Origin: DASTDH01 sp041167675
Lineage (GTDB): Bacteria > Verrucomicrobiota > Verrucomicrobiia > Chthoniobacterales > JAFAMB01
Length of the DNA stretch: 64,000 bases
Reading direction: 5' to 3'
NCBI GenBank assembly: GCA_041167675.1
Contig: JBEEIB010000301.1
Location: 1-64,000 of the forward strand
The translations under genes were made by a program, and so were the position numbers. Below the pieces are notes generated by a model. It was not told where the DNA came from. It saw only the letters and a program-made list of their open reading frames with translations, and ran no database searches. This document shows, piece after piece, positions 53,038 through 60,841 of this stretch (positions are counted from its first letter, which is position 1; each line of letters opens with the position of its first letter).

Positions 53038-54710
53038 ACGTGGGCGTTTTCTGGCGCAGCCGCTTGGACATCATTCTGTTCAAGCTGAATCCCGAGATCC
53101 CCGATCTTGCTCAAGCCAAGGCCGTGCAGATGCGGGATTCCTTCAGCCATCTGTTTAAAGACGTCTTCAATCAGATAGACACCATTGGAACCGGTGAATC
53201 CCTGGAGGAGATCTCGTAAGATTTCCCAGTCATCTCGCGCTTCTCCCGGGCCTCGAATTGCTCGATTTAGTCGCTGCAACCGGCCTTTGATATTGACCAT
53301 CGAACCCCGTTTCTCGGCAAACGAGTAACCAGGTAACAACGCGGTGGCGTAGGTGCTCGTCCGGTTTGGAAGGATATCGATCAGGATAAATGCTTCGAGT
53401 TTTTCGAGATCAGCCGTGGTCAGCCCTGCGTTCATTACGTCCTCACTCAATGCCAGAACCGCCTTGATGCTGCCCGCCTGCACCCGCTGGAAGATTTCCG
53501 GCAGCAGGCTGCCCGGTTCTTCTTGGGCCACCCCAAAAAGATGGGCTCCGACAATATTTGGATTGCGAAAGCTGCTGAGAAGTAATTCATCACTCTCGCC
53601 AACGCGGGGGACAATGTCGTGGTATTTGATGCCAAGAGCCTCAATCAGCTTCTTGCTGAGCCAGAGTTCTTCATTGGTCATTTTACCAGACGCAATCATG
53701 GCGATTTCGTCTCCCTGGAATCGCCGAAGGTCATCGACTGCACGAGCGATCGCGGTCGTCCAGCTCGCGTCTTCCTGGGCGGAGCCTAGCCGAACGCGCG
53801 GTTTGGTTAATCGCTCCGGCGCGTTAACATAGTGAAAGTTGAGTCGCCCGTAATCACACATCCACGAAGAGTTAACGCTGTTGTTTTCGCGCGGGGTCTG
53901 CCGATAGATGACGTTTTCGCGGGTGCCAACAATGGTATTACACCCCGTCGCGCAACTTGTGCAGATGCTTTTGGTTTCCTTCAGAAACCATACGCGCATC
54001 TTGAAACGGAAATCGGTGTTGGTCAGTGCACCGACCGGACAAATATCGACCGTGTTTAACGAATAGTTGCTATCCAGTTTTCGGCCTGGATGGGCGGTGA
54101 GATAGGTGTGGCTACCCCGGCTGGCAAATCCAAGGACATCGTCCTTCGCCACTTCTTTCATGAAGCGAATACAGCGGGAGCAAAGAATACAGCGCTCATC
54201 ATCAAGCGTGACCCGTGGCCCAAGTTCCACTCGCTTCGGTTTTTTGACTTTTTCCTCGAGAAACCGCGAGCCGCCCGTACCATATTGTACGCTGAACTCC
54301 TGTAGCTGGCATTCTCCGGCCTGATCGCAAATCGGACAGTCGAGCGGATGATTGATGAGAAGGAATTCCATTACGCCGTGCCGGCATTCACGGACCAACG
54401 GTGAATCCGTTCTGACACCCATTCCATCCGCGATATCCTGCGCACATGAAATTTGAGGACGCGGGATCCAGTTGATAATCGGTTTACCGTCCGTTCCAGT
54501 TTCCGGCTTGCGGTCCGGACCGAGTCTCGGCATTCCCATTTCGATCAGACACATGCGGCAGTTTCCCGGAGAGCTGAGCTTCGGATGATAACAATAGTGG
54601 GGAACGAATTTGCCAGCCTGGGAGCAAGCCTCGATTACGCGGGTTCCTTTGGGGAACTGATGCCACACGCCATCGATCTGTACGTTCAAAAGTTCTACGG
54701 AAGCACTCAT
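53034..54710 (-). CDS. nuoG: NADH-quinone oxidoreductase subunit G
   Basis: 558 residues, clearly shorter than E. coli NuoG (about 908). The N-terminal [2Fe-2S] site is CYHPKLSSPGNCRMC with CAQDIADG. The His-ligated [4Fe-4S] region is HPLDCPICDQAGECQLQ, and the next cluster is CILCSRC with DICPVGAL. A further CTSCATGC group may bind the extra N7-type cluster. The molybdopterin-oxidoreductase-like body is present but the C-terminal part is shortened. It starts 9 bases after nuoF. Confidence 0.93.
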   Translation of the reverse strand: MSASVELLNVQIDGVWHQFPKGTRVIEACSQAGKFVPHYCYHPKLSSPGNCRMCLIEMGMPRLGPDRKPETGTDGKPIINWIPRPQISCAQDIADGMGVRTDSPLVRECRHGVMEFLLINHPLDCPICDQAGECQLQEFSVQYGTGGSRFLEEKVKKPKRVELGPRVTLDDERCILCSRCIRFMKEVAKDDVLGFASRGSHTYLTAHPGRKLDSNYSLNTVDICPVGALTNTDFRFKMRVWFLKETKSICTSCATGCNTIVGTRENVIYRQTPRENNSVNSSWMCDYGRLNFHYVNAPERLTKPRVRLGSAQEDASWTTAIARAVDDLRRFQGDEIAMIASGKMTNEELWLSKKLIEALGIKYHDIVPRVGESDELLLSSFRNPNIVGAHLFGVAQEEPGSLLPEIFQRVQAGSIKAVLALSEDVMNAGLTTADLEKLEAFILIDILPNRTSTYATALLPGYSFAEKRGSMVNIKGRLQRLNRAIRGPGEARDDWEILRDLLQGFTGSNGVYLIEDVFKQMAEGIPHLHGLGLSKIGDLGIQLEQNDVQAAAPENAHV

Positions 54711-54719
54711 AACCTCGAA

Positions 54720-56087
54720 TCAAGCCTGCTCCGTTTTGGAGCCATTCTTTGCGGCGTAGGCCGCGAATTCATCACGAAACTTGGCGACGAAGCTCTGAGT
54801 AGGCCAAGCGCAAGCCTCGCCAAAAGCGCAAATTGTTCGTCCTGCGATGTTATCCGCGACGCTCGTGAGGACATCCGGATCTCTTTGGTCCCCTCCACCC
54901 TGCAGCAGACGACCCGTCATTTTGCTCATCCAGAGCGAACCTTCGCGGCAGGGAGTGCATTGGCCGCAGCTTTCATGCGCATAGAATTCGTTAATGTTAT
55001 TAAGCGCCCAGACCATATCCCGTGAGTCGTCCATGACGATTACTCCGCCCGAGCCGGCCATGGAGCCGACCGCAGCCAAGGAATCAAAATCCATTCGGAT
55101 ATCATCGATCCCAATTTCCTGTTCGGTCACCGTACCATCGGACTGCTTGCTTTTGATCTTGTAGCGCTCATCGGCGCGCAGCACTTTCGCCGAGCTTCCT
55201 CCCGGAATCACCGCTTTCAGTTTGCGACCCGGTTTTAATCCCCCGCAGACATCGTAAATCAGCTCGCCCATCGTCAAGGCGCCCACCTCCAACTCGTAGT
55301 ATCCGGGCTTTTGTACATCACCGCTGACGCAGAGAAGACGAGTGCCGGTATTATTGGGACGCCCGATCTTGGCAAACTCCGCACCGCCCATGCGGACGAT
55401 ATGCTTTACATTGCAGAGCGTCTCCACGTTGTTGACGACTGTCGGACTCATGTACAAACCGAGGACCGCCGGAAAGTAGGGAGGCTTAATCCGAGGATAA
55501 GGGCGTTTTCCTTCCAAAGATTCGATCAGACCCGTCTCCTCCCCGCAGATATAAGCGCCGGCCCCCCGATGGACGTAAATCTCAAGATCAAAGCCGCTGC
55601 CCAAAATGTTCGAGCCGATATAGCCGCGACTTTTTGCTTCAGCGATCGCCTGTTCGAGAATCTTGGCGCCGAGCGGAAACTCGCCTCGAATATAAATGTA
55701 CGCCAGTCGGGCATTCACGGCGTAACAGGAGATGATCATCCCTTCCAGTAGTTGATGCGGATCCTGGTGAATGATGTAGCGATCCTTGAACGTGCCCGGC
55801 TCCGATTCATCGGCGTTGCAGATGAGGTAGACCGGCTTGGAACCGCCTGGCTTGATGAAGCCCCATTTGGCGCCGCAAGGAAAGCCGGCGCCGCCACGTC
55901 CCCGCAGACTAGAGGTTTTAACCTCATTAACGATTTGCGCGGGCGTCATTCGGAATGCGGCGCGCAAATCTTCGTAGCCGCCATCCTTTTCGTAGCAATC
56001 GATGTCTGTAGTCCAACCTTCCCGGTCGATGTTTTTGAAGATGATCCGCTTTTCGCGAGGATGCGGGGTCCGTAGGATTGCGGCCAT
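54720..56087 (-). CDS. nuoF: NADH-quinone oxidoreductase subunit F
   Basis: 455 residues. It binds NADH and FMN and holds cluster N3. The glycine-rich FMN/NADH region is LRGRGGAGFPCGAKWGF (from 61). The [4Fe-4S] cysteines are C374, C377, C380 (CGQCTPCREG) and C420. Acts in the cytoplasmic arm with NuoE and NuoG. It starts 2 bases after nuoE. Confidence 0.95.
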   Translation of the reverse strand: MAAILRTPHPREKRIIFKNIDREGWTTDIDCYEKDGGYEDLRAAFRMTPAQIVNEVKTSSLRGRGGAGFPCGAKWGFIKPGGSKPVYLICNADESEPGTFKDRYIIHQDPHQLLEGMIISCYAVNARLAYIYIRGEFPLGAKILEQAIAEAKSRGYIGSNILGSGFDLEIYVHRGAGAYICGEETGLIESLEGKRPYPRIKPPYFPAVLGLYMSPTVVNNVETLCNVKHIVRMGGAEFAKIGRPNNTGTRLLCVSGDVQKPGYYELEVGALTMGELIYDVCGGLKPGRKLKAVIPGGSSAKVLRADERYKIKSKQSDGTVTEQEIGIDDIRMDFDSLAAVGSMAGSGGVIVMDDSRDMVWALNNINEFYAHESCGQCTPCREGSLWMSKMTGRLLQGGGDQRDPDVLTSVADNIAGRTICAFGEACAWPTQSFVAKFRDEFAAYAAKNGSKTEQA

Positions 56088-56089
56088 GG

Positions 56090-56584
56090 CTATTGATACT
56101 TTTGCAGCAATTGCGGAGCTTCATCCTCCGAAACCGCCTCGTAGAAATCATCGTCGATCATACAAACCGGACCGGTGCCGCAACTCGCCAGACACTCGAC
56201 AAATTCAAGACTGTATTTTCCGTCCGGGCTTTTTAGCACGTGGCTGCCATGTTCATGCTGTTTTGGATCAATCTTGGCATGCCGGCAAAATGTCTTCAGT
56301 AGCGAATAGCTACCCGCCATCGCACAGGACAATGTACGGCAGACCCGGATGTGGTGCTTTCCATAAGGCTCCTGACGAAACATCGGATAGAAAGTCACCA
56401 GCTCCAAGATGTTGATCGGTTCCAGCTCCAGCTTTTGGGCAACCCAGGTGATCGCTTCATCCGTAATGTAACCAAAGTGTTCCTGAATCAGATGGAGCAA
56501 CGGCAAGGAAGCACTACGCTTCGAGGCCGGGTAATGGGTGATTACCTCGTCGATCCGTGACTCCAGCTCGGATGGGATTTCCAT
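56090..56584 (-). CDS. nuoE: NADH-quinone oxidoreductase subunit E
   Basis: 164 residues, thioredoxin-like fold binding [2Fe-2S] N1a through C82, C87, C131 and C135 (CRTLSCAM and CLASCGTGP). An N-terminal helical domain (ESRIDEVITHYPASKRSASL) precedes it. It follows the small lipoprotein gene by 2 bases, so the lipoprotein is inside the operon. Confidence 0.95.
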   Translation of the reverse strand: MEIPSELESRIDEVITHYPASKRSASLPLLHLIQEHFGYITDEAITWVAQKLELEPINILELVTFYPMFRQEPYGKHHIRVCRTLSCAMAGSYSLLKTFCRHAKIDPKQHEHGSHVLKSPDGKYSLEFVECLASCGTGPVCMIDDDFYEAVSEDEAPQLLQKYQ

Positions 56585-56586
56585 GT

Positions 56587-56877
56587 TTAATGTTCGGTTA
56601 AATGCTCCGGTTCTTTGACCAAATGCCCATTCTGAAATCGAAGAACGATCGTCTGGTTGCCTTGCTCATAGTAATAAGTAAGCAACGTTGCCGGTTTCTT
56701 ATCGATTTCCCCGTCCTCTTCTTTTTTCTCCCGGTTAGGGCTTCCTAAAATTGTCTCCACTTCCTTCGGACTCATATTGAGTCTGACCTGCTCCAGATTG
56801 CGATTGGCGATCTCGCGGTTACAACCTTCCAGGAAAAACGCCGCGGTGAATACCACGATGATAATCCGGAAGGCCAT
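56587..56877 (-). CDS. BamE/SmpA-like small lipoprotein inside the nuo operon
   Basis: 96 residues from the ATG at 56877, 4 bases after the nuoD stop. The signal sequence ends in FLEGC (Cys 19). The mature part, VRLNMSPKEVETILGSPN with LLTYYYEQGNQTIVLRFQNG, matches the SmpA/OmlA/BamE fold (a helix pair followed by a beta-sheet; the MSxxEVxxxLGxP pattern is typical). It is not a known complex I subunit. Two-base spacing to nuoE and 4-base spacing to nuoD show that it is translated with them. It could aid envelope assembly of the complex or be a passenger. Confidence 0.75.
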   Translation of the reverse strand: MAFRIIIVVFTAAFFLEGCNREIANRNLEQVRLNMSPKEVETILGSPNREKKEEDGEIDKKPATLLTYYYEQGNQTIVLRFQNGHLVKEPEHLTEH

Positions 56878-56881
56878 AACC

Positions 56882-58132
56882 TCAACGGTCGCACTCGCCC
56901 ATAACAAAATCCAAACTGCCGAGCACTGCGACAACGTCCGACATCATGTGGCCAAGTAAAATCTTCGGAAGAATACTGAGATTCACAAAAGAGGGCGCCC
57001 GGATCTTTAGACGATAGGGAACGCCGCCACCTTTGCTATGAATGTAGAATCCAAGCTCACCCTTGGGATTTTCCGCCCCAAAATAGATTTCGCCGGCCGG
57101 CGCATCCACCCCTTCGGTGTGGATAATGAAGTGATGGATGAGTTCCTCCATCTTCAACAGGACATCTGGCTTGTATGGCGGGTAGTTCTTTGGATCGGAA
57201 ACGTGGATTGAACCGGAAGGAAGGCTCTTTATCGCTTGATGCAAAATCTTGACGCTTTGTCGCATTTCTTCGATGCGGACAAGATAACGATCGAATGCAT
57301 CACCCACGGTGCCGATCGGGATATCAAAGTCATACTTTTGGTAGTCAATGTACGGCTTTGCTTTGCGGACATCATAATCAATCCCGCTACCTCGAAGGTT
57401 CGGTCCGGTGATTCCATAGTTAATCGCATCTTCCTTCGAGATCACACCGAGATCCTTCGTGCGATTGACAAAGATCGGATTTCGGGTCAGTAGCCGATCG
57501 ACTTCGTCAAGTTGCGGCACGAACTCGTCCAGAAATTTGTTGAGAGCGGCTAAAAACCCGTCTGGTAAGTCCCGCGTTTGACCACCGATCCGGGTATAGG
57601 AGGTCGTGAAGCGGGCTCCGGTCAGTAGCTCGATAAGATTGTAAAGCTTCTCCCGTTCCGTGAATGTGTAGAGGAACACAGTCATTGCGCCGACATCCAT
57701 GGCAAACGCTCCGAGGCCGAGAAGATGGGCCGAAATGCGAGCCATTTCGCAGCAGATTACTCGGATCGCTTTTCCGCGAGGCGGCAACTCCCATCCGAGT
57801 AGTTTCTCGACCGCTAAAGCATACGCGACGTTGTTTGAAAGCGGTGCCAGATAATCAAGCCGGTCCGTATAAGGAACGAATTGATTATACTGCATGTTCT
57901 CCGCGATTTTTTCGTCGCCGCGGTGCAAATAACCGATGTCTGGAGTAGCCTTAGTGATAATCTCACCATCGAGTTCCAGCACTACCCGGAGCACCCCGTG
58001 CGTAGCCGGATGGGAAGGCCCCATGTTGATCGTCAGCTTTTCGCCGAGAAGTTCGGATTCATCGATGGTCTCCAGCGACTTGGCCGTCCGAGTGAACGAG
58101 TCCGGAATTTCTATTTCGCGCGAAGTAGCCAT
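56882..58132 (-). CDS. nuoD: NADH-quinone oxidoreductase subunit D
   Basis: 416 residues, the 49-kDa quinone-site subunit. Signatures: NMGPSHPATHGVLRVVLELD near the N-terminus, IGYLHRGDEKIAENMQYNQ, and the C-terminal GSLDFVMGECDR that ends in the conserved D-R. It is not fused to NuoC, whose 30-kDa domain is absent. It is the first gene of the operon; nuoA, nuoB and nuoC are not upstream. A CRP-type palindrome lies 56 bases before its ATG. Confidence 0.95.
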   Translation of the reverse strand: MATSREIEIPDSFTRTAKSLETIDESELLGEKLTINMGPSHPATHGVLRVVLELDGEIITKATPDIGYLHRGDEKIAENMQYNQFVPYTDRLDYLAPLSNNVAYALAVEKLLGWELPPRGKAIRVICCEMARISAHLLGLGAFAMDVGAMTVFLYTFTEREKLYNLIELLTGARFTTSYTRIGGQTRDLPDGFLAALNKFLDEFVPQLDEVDRLLTRNPIFVNRTKDLGVISKEDAINYGITGPNLRGSGIDYDVRKAKPYIDYQKYDFDIPIGTVGDAFDRYLVRIEEMRQSVKILHQAIKSLPSGSIHVSDPKNYPPYKPDVLLKMEELIHHFIIHTEGVDAPAGEIYFGAENPKGELGFYIHSKGGGVPYRLKIRAPSFVNLSILPKILLGHMMSDVVAVLGSLDFVMGECDR

Positions 58133-58187
58133 AGGTGCGGGGTAGGGCGAAGTTACATAGCTCTTATTTGGCGTCGCAAGCGATTAT

Positions 58188-58205
58188 TTGTGAAAAATTT
58201 CACAA
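58188..58205. promoter_or_regulatory. CRP/FNR-family operator between nuoD and the type II NADH dehydrogenase gene
   Basis: TTGTGAAAAATTTCACAA: 8-base perfect arms around AA, containing the full TGTGA-N6-TCACA pattern recognised by CRP-type regulators. Its centre lies 64 bases before the nuoD ATG and about 243 before the NDH-2 ATG. No CRP-family gene is in the window. The rest of 58133-58439 has no gene; the nuo promoter cannot be placed with confidence. Confidence 0.65.
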
Positions 58206-58439
58206 GCAATCAAAAATGTATGCTCTTTCCTTTTCACTCGACCCCGATCTTTGGCCCGAAGCTCGCCTGAATAACCGAGCCGCGCTGCGATCCGGTTTGC
58301 TTCCGTTTGTTCAATCGCACGTCTTGGGATGACTCTCACCGGTACCTGAATACAGCGATCAGGCTAATTCGTTGCCCAGCAATGGCTCCTTAGCTCGATG
58401 GATAGGTGCGCTTAGGCCGCGATCACCTTATTGTAGCCC

Positions 58440-59762
58440 ATGGAAGCACCCGTCGCTCCAATCGAAACGTTGCCGAAGGTTGTCATCGTAGGAGGAGGCT
58501 TTGGCGGTCTCTATGCCGCAAAAGAGCTCGCGGAAAAAGATGTACGCGTCACTTTGGTCGACCGCACGAACCATCACTTATTCCAGCCGCTCCTCTATCA
58601 AGTAGCTACAGCGGGGCTTTCGCCGGCGGACATCGCACAACCGATTCGGCACATCCTGAAAGAGGCCAAAAACACCGAAGTGGTAATGGCGGAAGTGGAC
58701 CGCATCGATACGCAGTCAAAACAAGTTCACACCACTAAGGGCCTGATCTTTTCATATGATTACTTGATCGTCGCCGCCGGAGCACGGCATTCTTATTTTG
58801 GTCATGACGAATGGGAGCGGTTTGCTCCAGGTCTGAAGAATCTGGAAGACGCTCTCGAATTGCGGCGCCGGATTTTGAAGGCCTTCGAGGCCGCGGAGAT
58901 AACTAATTCCGAAGAGGAACGGCGAGCTGCTCTGACTTTTGTTGTGGTGGGAGCTGGACCGACTGGAGTCGAAATGGCAGGTGCGGTTGCAGAACTCGCG
59001 GGCCATACGTTAGCCGAAGATTTTCGTCACATTGATCCGCGCGCGACTCGCGTCTTGCTGGTGGAAGGTGTCGCGCGCGTGCTACCGGCTTTCCATGAAG
59101 ATCTGTCCCGCTCAGCACTGAAGCAGTTGCAAAGTATGGGTATCGAAGTGCGTACGGGGACGTCGGTCAAGGAAGTCACGAATCATGGCGTAACCGTGAA
59201 CGGAGAATTTATTCCCAGTTGGACCGTGATCTGGGCAGCCGGAAATGCCGCCGCGCCGGTTGGCAAGAGTTTGGGCGCGGAAACGGACCGAGTCGGCCGA
59301 GTAATCGTAAATGAGGATCTAACGGTTCCGGGCCACCCGGAGGTTTTCGCGATCGGTGATATGGCATGCTTCAAACACCAAACCGGCGAACCATTGCCGG
59401 CTCTCTCACCAGTCGCGATGCAGATGGGCCGGCATGCCGCGAAAAACATTCTTTCCCGCCTGCAAGGTCAGAGGCTGGCAGCATTTCGTTATTTCGATAA
59501 AGGCACGATGGCAACGATTGGCCGGAACAAGGCGATTGCCGACCTCAAGTTTGTTCGTTTCGGAGGATATCTGGCTTGGCTAAGCTGGCTATTTGTCCAT
59601 CTGATCTTTTTAATCGGTCTCCGTAATCGATTGCTGGTTTTCTTCCAGTGGACCTGGGCTTACCTGACCTATGGTCGGGGAGCACGACTGATCTACGGGA
59701 CGTTCAAACCGCAGGTCGACAAGATTAAGGAGAAAGAGGAGAAAGTAGAATCCAGAGTTTAG
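58440..59762 (+). CDS. ndh: Type II NADH:quinone oxidoreductase
   Basis: 440 residues. FAD-binding VVIVGGGFGGLYAAKEL (14-30), NAD-binding FVVVGAGPTGVEMAGAVAEL, and the quinone-site segment SPVAMQMGRHAA (from 323). The C-terminus has a hydrophobic stretch (LSWLFVHLIFLIGLRNRLLV) that anchors the protein to the membrane. It oxidises NADH without proton pumping, bypassing complex I. It diverges from the nuo operon and shares its intergenic region, so the two NADH routes may be inversely or jointly controlled. Followed by a ubiA-type gene after 79 bases. Confidence 0.9.
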   Translation: MEAPVAPIETLPKVVIVGGGFGGLYAAKELAEKDVRVTLVDRTNHHLFQPLLYQVATAGLSPADIAQPIRHILKEAKNTEVVMAEVDRIDTQSKQVHTTKGLIFSYDYLIVAAGARHSYFGHDEWERFAPGLKNLEDALELRRRILKAFEAAEITNSEEERRAALTFVVVGAGPTGVEMAGAVAELAGHTLAEDFRHIDPRATRVLLVEGVARVLPAFHEDLSRSALKQLQSMGIEVRTGTSVKEVTNHGVTVNGEFIPSWTVIWAAGNAAAPVGKSLGAETDRVGRVIVNEDLTVPGHPEVFAIGDMACFKHQTGEPLPALSPVAMQMGRHAAKNILSRLQGQRLAAFRYFDKGTMATIGRNKAIADLKFVRFGGYLAWLSWLFVHLIFLIGLRNRLLVFFQWTWAYLTYGRGARLIYGTFKPQVDKIKEKEEKVESRV

Positions 59763-59841
59763 ACTCTGGCATCGCGCTCAAGACGCGTTGCGCACCTCGA
59801 AGGGGTGCGTCTATCGCCCAAACGCCCAGCGTCTAACGCCC

Positions 59842-60687
59842 ATGCTCGATAGGATCCGCCGAATTCTTCAGTTCATCCGCTTTTCTCACACTATCTTCGC
59901 CCTTCCATTTGCGGTTGGATCGATGCTGGTGGCTGCCCACGGTCTTCCGGACTGGCCGCTTGCCTTGCTGATTCTGTTGGCGATGGTCTTCGCCCGGACC
60001 GCGGCGATGGCGTTTAATCGCCTGGCCGATTGGGAAATTGATCAACGCAACCCGCGCACGGCCGCCCGCCACAAGCTGGTTGCCAAACCGATGGCGATAT
60101 TGCTCGTGGTTCTTCCGGCGGCCTCCTTCATTGCCGTCTGTTGGTTCATTAATCCACTTTGCTTTCTGCTTTCGCCCGTCGCGCTCGGAATCATTTTCTT
60201 CTATTCCTACACCAAACGGTTTACCTCGTTTACTCAGTTTGTACTGGGACTGTCTCTGGCAATTGCTCCGATCGGAGCTTGGCTGGCGGTTCGCGGTGAG
60301 TTCGCTTTACCTCCGCTGATACTCGCTCTTGGCGTGATTTTTTGGGTCGGCGGATTTGATCTGATTTATTCGATCCAAGATTACGATTTCGATCGTCGGA
60401 CAGGCCTGCATTCGATGGTGGTCAAATATGGGATTCCTTCGAGTCTTCGCCTTGCGCAGATCATGCACGGCGCTCTGCTGCTATGCCTCATTGGTTTTGG
60501 CTGTGTCAGTGGACTTGGCTTGGTCTATTATGGAGCGCTGTTGTTGGTTGGTGGTGCCCTTTTCTATGAGCATCGCGCCGCGTCCAAGCTCGACTTAAAG
60601 GGAGTCAACCAAGCGTTTTTCCAGAGCAACGCATTTGTCAGTATTGTTTTCGTAGCGGCAATCGCTCTGGATCTTGTGATTCGCTGA
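59842..60687 (+). CDS. ubiA: UbiA-family prenyltransferase (quinone synthesis)
   Basis: 281 residues from the ATG at 59842; the frame extends 18 codons upstream without homology. Eight or nine membrane helices. First Asp-rich motif NRLADWEID (59-67) and second DLIYSIQDYDFD (173-184), binding Mg-pyrophosphate of the polyprenyl donor. The YSIQDYDFDRRTGLHS block matches the 4-hydroxybenzoate and MqnP-type menaquinone prenyltransferases; which of these cannot be decided. The location after the type II NADH dehydrogenase fits a role in supplying its quinone. Confidence 0.87.
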   Translation: MLDRIRRILQFIRFSHTIFALPFAVGSMLVAAHGLPDWPLALLILLAMVFARTAAMAFNRLADWEIDQRNPRTAARHKLVAKPMAILLVVLPAASFIAVCWFINPLCFLLSPVALGIIFFYSYTKRFTSFTQFVLGLSLAIAPIGAWLAVRGEFALPPLILALGVIFWVGGFDLIYSIQDYDFDRRTGLHSMVVKYGIPSSLRLAQIMHGALLLCLIGFGCVSGLGLVYYGALLLVGGALFYEHRAASKLDLKGVNQAFFQSNAFVSIVFVAAIALDLVIR

Positions 60688-60760
60688 AACCCTTAGTGGT
60701 ACAAGCGGCCGTACCCCGATCCGGCGGCTGATTTTTGGTCTGAGGCTATCGGTCTGCAAA

Positions 60761-60788
60761 TGATCCATCAAAGTATCATGATGGATCA
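60761..60788. promoter_or_regulatory. Perfect inverted repeat upstream of metH
   Basis: TGATCCATCA (60761-60770), an 8-base spacer, and TGATGGATCA (60779-60788), ending 53 bases before the metH ATG. It is followed by ATATATCG. A repressor operator of methionine/SAH metabolism is the natural suggestion, but I cannot name the regulator. I see no cobalamin riboswitch B12 box (GCCACTG) in the 154-base gap. Confidence 0.5.
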
Positions 60789-60841
60789 ATATATCGTTTG
60801 CGGCTCCCTTTTCGCCGTGCTAGCTTTTGCTCCTTGTCGCT

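Noticed and set aside
60688..60841. Cobalamin riboswitch before metH
   Set aside because: No B12 box and too little space for the conserved core; only the 10-base inverted repeat stands out.
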